From J051 sp040289295 (GTDB lineage: Bacteria; Armatimonadota; Fimbriimonadia; Fimbriimonadales; ATM1), in assembly GCA_040289295.1 (NCBI GenBank), contig PSLA01000029.1, positions 1 to 22,979 of the forward strand: a stretch of DNA of 22,979 bases. Reading direction: 5' to 3'. The translations under genes were made by a program, and so were the position numbers. A model generated the notes under the pieces. It was given only the letters and a program-made list of their open reading frames with translations. It was not told the origin of the DNA and did not search any database. This document shows, piece after piece, positions 1-5,319 of the stretch; the stretch's first letter is position 1; every line of letters starts with the position of its first letter.

Positions 1-287
1 TGCGATGCCGTTGGCGACCGCCTGCTCCGCGCTAGGCTGGAAGGAGCCAAACGGCATGTCGGCGGCGAGGAGCGCCCGTCGGCAGCCCCTGCGCGCTGCG
101 GCTACATGGTGCAGCATATCCGCCATGGAGACGGGAAGGGTGTCCTGATATCCGAGAACGGCGTTGCCTACCGAGTCGCCGACGAGGATGAGGTCAACCC
201 CCGCCTCGTCAGCCATAGCTGCTGAGGGCGCGTCGTAGGCGGTCACGCAGGCGACTCTGTCGCCCTTCATGGCGCGAATGGCTGGGG
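1..287 (-). CDS. panB: 3-methyl-2-oxobutanoate hydroxymethyltransferase, 5' part
   Basis: Partial gene; the C-terminal part lies beyond the window's left edge. The minus strand reads about 95 residues of a PanB N-terminus: MKGDRVACVTAYDAPSAAMA, then DEAGVDLILVGDSVGN, then DTLPVSMADMLHH and LLAADMPFGSF. PanB makes ketopantoate from 3-methyl-2-oxobutanoate and methylene-tetrahydrofolate, the first committed step of pantothenate and CoA synthesis, in the cytoplasm. The acidic residues in VGDS and ADMPF match the family's metal-binding aspartates. The frame is open upstream through PAIRA into the N gap at 288-309, and no in-frame start is visible before it, so the real start is hidden in or just past the gap. 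The FlgM-like gene lies upstream on the same strand. Confidence 0.9.
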
Positions 288-309
288 NNNNNNNNNNNNN
301 NNNNNNNNN
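288..309. other. run of 22 N (unresolved sequence)
   Basis: Twenty-two consecutive N cover the likely panB start codon and ribosome-binding site. Whether the length is true or a placeholder cannot be told from the sequence. Confidence 0.99.
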
Positions 310-389
310 TCCACGGACGGGGAAGGGTACCCGGCGCGGCGCCCTACTCTTGAGGAGGCGAGCGCACCAGGCTTGCGGGCAGCGCGCCG

Positions 390-665
390 TCAGTCTCCGG
401 CCCGGTCAGCGATGGCGCGGCGAATCATTGCGTCAACGATTTCGTCGACGCTTGGGTTGTATTCGCCGCGCTCAATGCGCTCTCGGATTTCGTGGACCAA
501 CTCTTGGCGGACCTCGGGCATGGCGAGGATTGCCTCCTTTACTTCGTGGAGAAGTTTGAGGTCCGCGTCACCGGGACGCTCAGTTTTGACCTCGTTGTGA
601 GCAAGTTGGCCGCCCTTCCGGCGCTCGTTCAGGAGCGCTTTCACTTGTTCGGTTGTGATTCGCAT
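390..665 (-). CDS. flgM: FlgM-like anti-sigma-28 factor
   Basis: A 91-residue protein. The C-terminal half, from VRQELVHEIRERIERGEYNP to VDEIVDAMIRRAIAD (residues about 52-88), matches the FlgM pattern of a helix, the turn G-x-Y-x-v-D and a helix starting iAdaMi. In FlgM this half binds sigma-28 (FliA) and blocks late flagellar transcription until the hook is finished. Length is normal for FlgM (about 90-100 residues) and the charged N-terminal half is expected to be disordered. The start is supported by an AAGGAAA ribosome-binding site 5 nt upstream of the ATG. A c-di-GMP riboswitch lies in the leader just upstream (696-773). No other flagellar gene is in the window, so the assignment rests on the motif and on the c-di-GMP link. 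A general DUF of similar shape is the alternative. Confidence 0.65.
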   Translation of the reverse strand: MRITTEQVKALLNERRKGGQLAHNEVKTERPGDADLKLLHEVKEAILAMPEVRQELVHEIRERIERGEYNPSVDEIVDAMIRRAIADRAGD

Positions 666-695
666 TGTAGTTTCCTTGATAGGTTACCATTGTCG

Positions 696-773
696 TCCAC
701 AGGCGGCCCAGCCGGCCTCACGGCCCTGTCGGCTTTGCGTTCCCCCGCCGGGGGATTGCCTTTTTCTGGTGGA
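696..773 (-). promoter_or_regulatory. c-di-GMP-I (GEMM-I) riboswitch
   Basis: Read on the minus strand, the element has the GEMM-I layout: GGCAA, then a C4/G4 hairpin, then the hallmark AACGCAAAGCC, then a GGGCC-GUGA-GGCC hairpin capped by a GNRA tetraloop, then GGCUGGGCCGCC, which closes back on GGC of the GGCAA segment. An outer stem UCCAC(C)AG / CUGUGGA (773-766 with 702-696) forms P1. It ends 30 nt before the ATG of the FlgM-like gene, and the ribosome-binding site (677-671) lies between, so control of translation is possible. No clear terminator or anti-Shine-Dalgarno strand is visible, so the switching mechanism is unresolved. The first hairpin lacks the GNRA loop usual at that position. 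Confidence 0.85.
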
Positions 774-821
774 AGCCGTCTGGCTCCTACATGGGATTGT
801 CGGCTCCACTTCCCGCGTTCT

Positions 822-1104
822 TTAGGGCGTTTCCGGCGGGTTTTCCCTGTTCGTCGAGATGAGTTCTCCACCCGCTGCAGTGCCCAGCACGGCTCTACCG
901 GAGAAAAACAGGAGGGCAGCGAAGATGGCGGCGGTCGCGAGTGCGGCTAGAAGGCGGTTCCGGTCTATCTCCGCCATCTCGGCGGTGCCAGCGAGCGCCT
1001 CGCTCCGAACCGATTCCAAGGACGAGCGCGGCTTCGACGGCCAAGGCGAGGAGGAGCAGCGCGACTCCGGGGCATAACACCTCGCCCGAGTCTCTTTTGT
1101 TCAT
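822..1104 (-). CDS. possible small membrane protein(s), two overlapping frames
   Basis: Two overlapping minus-strand frames each hold one hydrophobic helix. Frame A (1104-895, 69 codons) begins MNKRDSGEV and holds GVALLLLALAVEAALVLGIG. Frame B (1019-822, TTG or an internal ATG start) holds NRLLAALATAAIFAALLFF and ends ENPPETP. The helix of A comes just before B opens, so a single two-helix protein of about 95 residues split by a frameshift is as plausible as two tiny proteins. Both frames have GC-rich third positions where their helix lies. Ribosome-binding sites are weak. I recognise no family. The gene would lie upstream of the riboswitch and FlgM-like gene on the same strand. Confidence 0.3.
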
Positions 1105-1115
1105 CTTTGTTCATC
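1096..1115. repeat. tandem 10-bp direct repeat
   Basis: Two adjacent perfect copies of TTTGTTCATC (1096-1105 and 1106-1115). On the minus strand they contain two ATGAACAAA start-like sequences in different frames, at the 5' end of the possible small membrane ORF. Function unknown. Confidence 0.6.
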
Positions 1116-1168
1116 CCGTTAAAAGAGCCTGCCCAGAGACACGAGGAAGCGTTGCGCTCGGGCGAGGG

Positions 1169-1174
1169 TATACT
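1169..1174 (+). promoter_or_regulatory. putative -10 box of tRNA-Leu
   Basis: TATACT lies 18 nt before the mature 5' end of tRNA-Leu, a reasonable distance for a short 5' leader. No good -35 is seen at 16-18 bp; TTGCGC at 1152-1157 is too close. The same hexamer recurs upstream of ftsH and of the TPR gene. Confidence 0.4.
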
Positions 1175-1192
1175 TCAGGGGTCCATCCTTGT

Positions 1193-1278
1193 GCGCGGGT
1201 GGTGGAATTGGTAGACACGCTACCTTGAGGTGGTAGTGCCCAAAAGGCGTGAAGGTTCGAGTCCTTTCCCGCGCACCA
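1193..1278 (+). tRNA. tRNA-Leu(GAG)
   Basis: Full cloverleaf with a long variable arm, as expected of class II tRNA-Leu. The acceptor GCGCGGG (1193-1199) pairs with CCCGCGC (1268-1274), followed by discriminator A and an encoded CCA (1276-1278). The D-loop region contains GGAATTGGTAGACAC. The anticodon stem CTACC / GGTAG encloses the loop TTGAGGT, giving anticodon GAG, which reads CUC and CUU leucine codons. The T arm contains GGTTCGAGTCC. Confidence 0.96.
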
Positions 1279-1290
1279 TTTGTTCTGTTT

Positions 1291-1695
1291 TCATCCGGAC
1301 AGGACCCCAACCGCACGTTCGTCGTCGCTGGTTCGGATGACGAGCAGGGCGTTGGTGGCGCCCACCGCAGTCGCGTAGCAATGAACGAGGTTGATGCCCG
1401 CGTTAGCGAGCTTGCGTAGCACGTCCGCGGCAAGGCCCGGCCTGTCCTCGCTGACGTAGAGCACCGCATCGCTAACCTGCACTTGGTATCCGGCACCCCG
1501 TAGAGCGGTCAACGCGCGGTCAGAATCCTCCGGAACGAGGTGGATATACGCCTTGCCGCCTCCGGTGCCGTAGCCGACAAAGCAAGCGAGGTTGATCCTG
1601 TCTTTAACGAGAGCCTCGAGTGCTCGCGCTCCAGCTCCCACCTCGTCGGGGATCTCGACGATGAACTCCTTGCCTTTCATCACTTGTGCCATCAT
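1291..1695 (-). CDS. tandem ACT-domain protein
   Basis: A 134-residue cytoplasmic protein with two ACT-like halves. The first (about residues 6-65) runs from EFIVEIPDEVGAGARALEAL to AYIHLVPEDSDRALTALRGA; the second (about 70-134) starts YQVQVSDAVLYVSEDRPGLA and contains NAGINLVHCYAT. ACT domains bind small ligands, often amino acids, and usually regulate a partner enzyme; here none is fused or adjacent. The start is set by AGGAGG a few bases before the ATG at 1695 and by the family's short N-terminus; the frame stays open far upstream, but that part is antisense to the next gene. The stop lies 12 bp from the 3' end of the convergent tRNA. It diverges from the UPF0173 gene. Confidence 0.8.
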   Translation of the reverse strand: MMAQVMKGKEFIVEIPDEVGAGARALEALVKDRINLACFVGYGTGGGKAYIHLVPEDSDRALTALRGAGYQVQVSDAVLYVSEDRPGLAADVLRKLANAGINLVHCYATAVGATNALLVIRTSDDERAVGVLSG

Positions 1696-1776
1696 TGACC
1701 TCCTATGACGTGAAGGTACCCGGAACGGCGGAGATTTGGGGGCAGCCGTTGGTAAAATGTCCGCGGAGGAGAACCG

Positions 1777-2460
1777 ATGGCAGTTAGACTCACATTTCAC
1801 GGACACGCCGCCTGGTCTCTCGACTCCGGCGGCGTGAAGATTCTGATGGATCCGTTTCTGTCGGGGAACCCGATGGCTGACGTTGGCCCGGATGAAGTGG
1901 ACGCAGAGTACATCCTGATTACGCACGCTCACGGCGACCACATCGGCGACGCTGTCGCCATTGCCAAGCGAACCGGCGCGGCGGTCGTCAGCAACTATGA
2001 GATTGCAAACTGGTTCGGAGCGCAAGGAGTGAACGCACATCCGTTGCACCTCGGCGGGGGAAGGGAGTTCCCGTTCGGCAGGGTGGAGCTAACGATTGCG
2101 CACCACGGCTCTTCTTTTCCCGACGGAGGCTATGGCGGCAATCCCGCCGGGATCATCGTAAAGACCGCTGGAAGGACAATCTACAACGCGGGCGACACTG
2201 CGCTGTTCTACGATATGAAGCTCATTGGTGAGTTGCACAAACCGGACGTGGCGCTGCTGCCGATTGGGGACAACTTCACCATGGGCCCGGAGGCGGCGCT
2301 CAAGGCGGTGGAGCTCATCAAGCCGGGTCGCGTCATCCCGATGCACTATAGTACGTTCGACCTCATCGCACAGGACGCTGAGGAGTTCGCACGTCGGTGT
2401 AAAGACGAGATCGGCGTCGAGTGCACAGTTTTGAAGCCTGGCATGAGCATCGAGCTTTGA
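1777..2460 (+). CDS. UPF0173 metal-dependent hydrolase
   Basis: A 227-residue metallo-beta-lactamase-fold protein. The signature THAHGDH places metal ligands at H50, H52, D54 and H55. Further fold motifs are AHHGSSF, IYNAGDTALF (conserved Asp) and VIPMHYSTFD near the end. The N-terminus MAVRLTFHGHAAW and the DPFLSGNP segment are typical of the YtkL/UPF0173 family, whose length (about 225-230) matches. The substrate of the family is not established. The start has GGAGGAGA 6 nt upstream. A TAAAAT at 1753-1758 could be part of its promoter but would leave almost no room before the ribosome-binding site. It stands alone, with a gap of 146 bp to the superoxide dismutase gene. Confidence 0.92.
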   Translation: MAVRLTFHGHAAWSLDSGGVKILMDPFLSGNPMADVGPDEVDAEYILITHAHGDHIGDAVAIAKRTGAAVVSNYEIANWFGAQGVNAHPLHLGGGREFPFGRVELTIAHHGSSFPDGGYGGNPAGIIVKTAGRTIYNAGDTALFYDMKLIGELHKPDVALLPIGDNFTMGPEAALKAVELIKPGRVIPMHYSTFDLIAQDAEEFARRCKDEIGVECTVLKPGMSIEL

Positions 2461-2497
2461 CCATTGGCCCTGGGCGGAGACTTGTTAACGGTGGGAC

Positions 2498-2529
2498 GCT
2501 ACGGCGTGGAATCTTCGACTCACCGTAGC
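2498..2529 (+). terminator. possible terminator hairpin after the UPF0173 gene
   Basis: Inverted repeat GCTACGG (2498-2504) / CCGTAGC (2523-2529), a 7-bp stem with an 18-nt loop and no T tract. It lies 38 bp past the stop codon and just before the presumed promoter of the next gene. Weak evidence. Confidence 0.3.
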
Positions 2530-2546
2530 CTCCAAGCGCTTTCGGG

Positions 2547-2552
2547 TATCCT
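2547..2552 (+). promoter_or_regulatory. putative -10 box of superoxide dismutase gene
   Basis: GGGTATCCT contains a TATCCT hexamer that would give a 5' leader of about 48 nt before the dismutase ATG. No convincing -35 is present. Confidence 0.25.
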
Positions 2553-2606
2553 TAACATTAAGCGCGGCGATTGTGCCGCAACCGACCACGAAAAGGAGGT
2601 ATTTCC

Positions 2607-3230
2607 ATGGCTGAAATTGCAACTCCACAAGTGAAGCTCGTAGAAGCGGTTCCACTTGCCGACAAAGTGTTCTCGACGGAAAGCGTCGGAATCAGTCGGC
2701 GCACGCACGAGGAGCACTTCAAACTATACCAGGGATACGCAAACAAGACGAACGAGATTCGGAAGCGGCTCGCTGAGCTGGACAAGGACCCGGCTAAGGC
2801 GAACCAGGTGTACAGCGAGATTCGAGCGCTGAAGGTGGACTACACGTTTGCCTACGGCGGCTTCCTCAACCACACCATCTACTTCGATATCCTCGGCGGA
2901 AACGGCGAGCCCTCTGGCGAAGCGCTCAAGATGATTGAACGCGACTTCGGGTCGTTCGAAGCGTTCCAGCAGGACCTAAAGGCGAGCGGTATGGGCGGCC
3001 GAGGTTGGGTGTGGCTTGCCTATGACCACGAGGAAAGGAGTCTCTTCAACTACATCGGCGATGCGCAGAACACGTATCCGATATGGAACTGCACTCCGAT
3101 TCTCGCGCTGGACGTTTACGAGCACGCGTACTATCTCGACTTCGGCACTGCGCGCGCACAGTACATTGACGCGTTCCTCAAAGTGATAGATTGGGACGCA
3201 GTCAACCGCCGCCTTGCCGCATGCAAGTAG
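2607..3230 (+). CDS. superoxide dismutase, Fe/Mn family (divergent)
   Basis: A 207-residue protein that converts superoxide to oxygen and hydrogen peroxide. The expected four metal ligands can be placed: H37 in THEEHFKLY, the His of FLNHTIYF, and Asp and His of DVYEHAYYLDF. GSFEAFQQDL and GRGWVWLAYD also match the family. It is unusual in three places: the GKHH segment after the first ligand is replaced by KLYQ, the NHTFYW-type motif is NHTIYF, and DVWEH is DVYEH. A Gly precedes the second ligand where FeSOD has Gln, while a Gln occurs in DAQN, which resembles the Mn-type arrangement. No signal peptide, so cytoplasmic. The start has AAAGGAGG 7 nt upstream; an in-frame extension back to 2571 lacks a ribosome-binding site. 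Confidence 0.9.
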   Translation: MAEIATPQVKLVEAVPLADKVFSTESVGISRRTHEEHFKLYQGYANKTNEIRKRLAELDKDPAKANQVYSEIRALKVDYTFAYGGFLNHTIYFDILGGNGEPSGEALKMIERDFGSFEAFQQDLKASGMGGRGWVWLAYDHEERSLFNYIGDAQNTYPIWNCTPILALDVYEHAYYLDFGTARAQYIDAFLKVIDWDAVNRRLAACK

Positions 3231-3252
3231 ACGGCAACTGAGCCGCATGAGA

Positions 3253-3284
3253 GAAGCCCCAATCGGCAAGCCGGTTGGGGCTTC
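3253..3284 (+). terminator. strong hairpin, likely bidirectional terminator
   Basis: GAAGCCCCAATCGGC (3253-3267), loop AA, then GCCGGTTGGGGCTTC (3270-3284): a 15-bp stem with a single T-G wobble. It begins 22 bp after the dismutase stop codon and also ends the minus-strand unit whose last ORF stops at 3322. There is no long T run on either side. Confidence 0.7.
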
Positions 3285-3321
3285 TTCAACGGCGTGCTGT
3301 TTGTTGCGTTGGGCGAAGGAC

Positions 3322-3450
3322 TTAGGTTTGCTTGCCTGCTTGGTTTGCATTGGAGAGAAAAGTGGTGTTGTAACCTTGTCGTTCGATGAGGAGGCGGATG
3401 AGGGCGAGGGCGATCTTTCGCAGGACCTGATCCCTCAAGGACTCCGCCAT
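3322..3450 (-). CDS. small hypothetical protein (42 residues)
   Basis: The ORF starts MAESLRDQVLRKIALALIRL and ends NQAGKQT. It has a good AAGGAGA site 8 nt before the ATG, placed 18 nt after the end of the broken excisionase-like gene, as in an operon. The first 25 residues form an amphipathic, Leu/Ile-rich helix, compatible with a helical cap or a membrane-surface peptide. I recognise no family. It could be a genuine small protein or the remnant of a longer gene. Confidence 0.4.
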   Translation of the reverse strand: MAESLRDQVLRKIALALIRLLIERQGYNTTFLSNANQAGKQT

Positions 3451-3468
3451 TACTCGTGTTCTCCTTTA

Positions 3469-3652
3469 TTAGACGCCGCCGTGCGTTCTTCCAAACCAGT
3501 GGTCACTAGATTCCTTCCGGAAGCGCCGATGGCGGCCAATCTTTTGGCGCGGGACTTTACCTTCCCGAACGCTCTTGAAGCGTTGATCTCGGTCTTTCCA
3601 AGTAGGCAGACAGCTCGTCGATGGTCATGGCGCCGCCCTGTTCTTCATTCAC
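3469..3652 (-). pseudogene. excisionase-type HTH DNA-binding protein, frameshifted
   Basis: The first frame reads MTIDELSAYLERPRSTL from an ATG at 3628, or from a GTG at 3652 preceded by GAGG, and then hits a stop at 3559-3557. The next frame continues in register with the family: FKSVREGKVPRQKIGRHRRF, then RKESSDHWFG, ending at 3469. Joined, these make the classic winged HTH of the MerR/excisionase (HTH_17) family: helix, helix, then the G-K-V-P-x-x-K-I-G-R-x-x-R-F wing and a C-terminal helix with the conserved Trp. Such proteins bind DNA as recombination-directionality factors or small regulators. The break lies around 3577-3583 (one extra base or two missing). It may be true decay or a sequencing error. 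Confidence 0.75.
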
Positions 3653-3788
3653 CAGAAGCACCTCTCCAGCCGCAAATCCTCGCAAATTAAGGAGCGTGTG
3701 CTGCGCTAATGGCGCTATCAGGACATTGCTTCGCCAGAGTTTGCGGCTCTGGGGCGACTTGGGCGATGAGAGTTCCATATCAACCCCG

Positions 3789-4637
3789 TCAAAACAGCTG
3801 CCCCTGCGCGGGTGAGTGGGGTATGCCGAGGAGGGAGGCCATCTGGCGGGCGTTTGTAATTGCCTGCGCTCCGTAGTGATTATTGAAGACGACATAGGTT
3901 TCGTGTGCGCGAGAAACAACGTCCAGCACGAGTGCGGCGACCTCCTGCAGTTCCTCTTCGGTATAGAGATAGTCGTACCGCTCCCACGCTTCCTCGTGGC
4001 TGTACCACTTCCCTTTGTTACGGCCGTGCAGCCGCACGTAACCTCGTGGCGAGGTTGGAGGCGGCACGAGGGTTGGCAGCCCTTGCAGCTTTGGGCCGTC
4101 CACAGCGACGATGCCAAAGCCGGCACTCTCCGCCAGGCGGTTGGCTCGCTCCGTTTGCCAATCGGCTGAGCGGAACTCTATGCATAGTGGCTGAAGCGAC
4201 TCGGCAAGGCGCTCGACGTACGCTTCGCACTGGGCGCTCGGGCGGAACGACTGTGGAAACTGGGCGAGGAAGCATCCAAACTTATTCGCCTCCACCAGTG
4301 GCTTGGCGGTGTCTACCATCGCGGCGACTCCCTTGTCCACGTCGGCGATGTCGTGCGTAAGCGAGCGATGCACTTTCACGTTGAAGCGGAACCGGTCGGG
4401 CGCGCGCTCGGCGAACCGCTGCATTGTGCGCGTTGCCATCCAGGTGTAGAACGACGCGTTGAGTTCAAGACAAGAGAACTCTTGGGCGTAGAATTCGAAC
4501 CAAGAGGACTGCGCGAGGTTTTCTGGATAGAAGGGACCTACCCAGTCGTCGTAGTGGAATCCCGCGGTGCCGAGGCGGATGCGTGCGCGCTCGGGCTCAG
4601 CCGGGGCGGACGGTTCGTTGCTCGATTCGCTTTTCAA
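3789..4637 (-). CDS. DUF72 (YecE-like) family protein
   Basis: A 282-residue cytoplasmic protein with the DUF72 pattern: IRLGTAGFHYDDWVGPFYPE near the N-terminus, ELNASFYTW, FRFNVKVHRSLTHD, CIEFRSADW, GYVRLHGRNKGKWY and a C-terminal VFNNHYGAQAITNARQM. The family adopts a TIM-barrel-like fold; its reaction is unknown, although the conserved His, Glu and Asn residues suggest an enzyme. The start is a TTG at 4637 with AAGGG 7 nt upstream; an in-frame TGA lies just before it and no later ATG or GTG precedes the first conserved motif. It overlaps the end of the CoA-transferase gene by 41 bp, implying translational coupling. Length is slightly above usual (about 240-270), from a charged N-terminal tail of about 20 residues. 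Confidence 0.9.
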   Translation of the reverse strand: MKSESSNEPSAPAEPERARIRLGTAGFHYDDWVGPFYPENLAQSSWFEFYAQEFSCLELNASFYTWMATRTMQRFAERAPDRFRFNVKVHRSLTHDIADVDKGVAAMVDTAKPLVEANKFGCFLAQFPQSFRPSAQCEAYVERLAESLQPLCIEFRSADWQTERANRLAESAGFGIVAVDGPKLQGLPTLVPPPTSPRGYVRLHGRNKGKWYSHEEAWERYDYLYTEEELQEVAALVLDVVSRAHETYVVFNNHYGAQAITNARQMASLLGIPHSPAQGQLF

Positions 4638-5295
4638 AGGTGCCCTTCACCACCATATCAACGTAGATTCCGGGTGTGTGGATGCAGTCGGGATCGAGTT
4701 CTCCGATTTCTACAATCTCCTCCACTTCGGCGATGGTTACAGTGGCGGCTGTTGCCATCATCGGGTTGAAGTTCCGCGCGGTTTTTCGATAGATGAGGTT
4801 GCCGGCCTTGTCCGCCTTGTATGCTTTGATGAGGCTCACGTCGGCGGTGAGCGCTTCTTCGAGCACGTACCACCTGCCGTTGATCTCGCGCGTTTCCTTG
4901 CCTTCAGCCACGAGCGTGCCATAGCCGGTGGGTGTGAAGAAGGCGGGGATTCCTGCGCCCCCGGCGCGAATCTTCTCGGCGAGCGTGCCCTGTGGTGTGA
5001 GTACGACCTCCAACTCTCCGCTGAGGAACTGCTGCTCGAAGAGGTCGTTTTCGCCCACGTAGCTGGCGATCATCTTCTTGATTTGCTTTGTTTGCAGCAG
5101 AAGCCCGAGGCCGAAGTCGTCCACTCCGGCGTTGTTGCTGATAACGGTGAGGTTCTTAACGCCCAGTTCGCGTAGGGCAGCGATGAGGTTCTCTGGGATT
5201 CCGCACAGGCCGAAGCCTCCGGCCATGATGGTCATTCCGTCGCGCACGCCAGCGCGCCTGAGCGCCTCGATTGCAGAGGGTACGGTCTTGTCCAT
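4597..5295 (-). CDS. scoA: 3-oxoacid CoA-transferase, subunit A
   Basis: A 232-residue protein with the family I CoA-transferase A-subunit motifs: MAGGFGLCGIPENLI, VISNNAGVDDFGLGLLL, ELEVVLTPQGTLAEKIRAGG, IPAFFTPTGYGT and RNFNPMMATAA. The enzyme moves CoA from succinyl-CoA to acetoacetate (ScoA) or between short-chain acids (AtoD), as an A2B2 complex. The catalytic glutamate sits in subunit B, so A alone should be inactive. Subunit B normally follows directly, but here DUF72 does. The start ATG at 5295 has no Shine-Dalgarno; a TAAGAT box 11 nt upstream suggests a leaderless mRNA. The start codon of the divergent tilS is only 24 bp away. Confidence 0.9.
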   Translation of the reverse strand: MDKTVPSAIEALRRAGVRDGMTIMAGGFGLCGIPENLIAALRELGVKNLTVISNNAGVDDFGLGLLLQTKQIKKMIASYVGENDLFEQQFLSGELEVVLTPQGTLAEKIRAGGAGIPAFFTPTGYGTLVAEGKETREINGRWYVLEEALTADVSLIKAYKADKAGNLIYRKTARNFNPMMATAATVTIAEVEEIVEIGELDPDCIHTPGIYVDMVVKGTFEKRIEQRTVRPG

Positions 5296-5306
5296 GTTCG
5301 TTGGCA

Positions 5307-5312
5307 ATCTTA
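5307..5312 (-). promoter_or_regulatory. putative -10 box, leaderless promoter of the CoA-transferase A gene
   Basis: On the minus strand CGGTAAGATTGCC gives TAAGAT, whose expected transcription start falls about 5 nt before the ATG at 5295. The same box at almost the same distance precedes the aldo/keto reductase gene. Confidence 0.4.
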
Positions 5313-5319
5313 CCGTAGA

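Noticed and set aside
774..815. A second, tandem c-di-GMP aptamer upstream of the first
   Set aside because: Only a simple hairpin is present there; the ACGCAAAGCC core occurs once.
1696..2049. N-terminal extension of the ACT-domain ORF on the minus strand
   Set aside because: It is antisense to the well-supported UPF0173 gene, and the AGGAGG-preceded ATG at 1695 fits the family start.
3214..3690. 158-residue plus-strand ORF after the dismutase gene
   Set aside because: It runs through the terminator hairpin and antisense to the HTH gene and small ORF, with low-complexity, non-protein-like composition.
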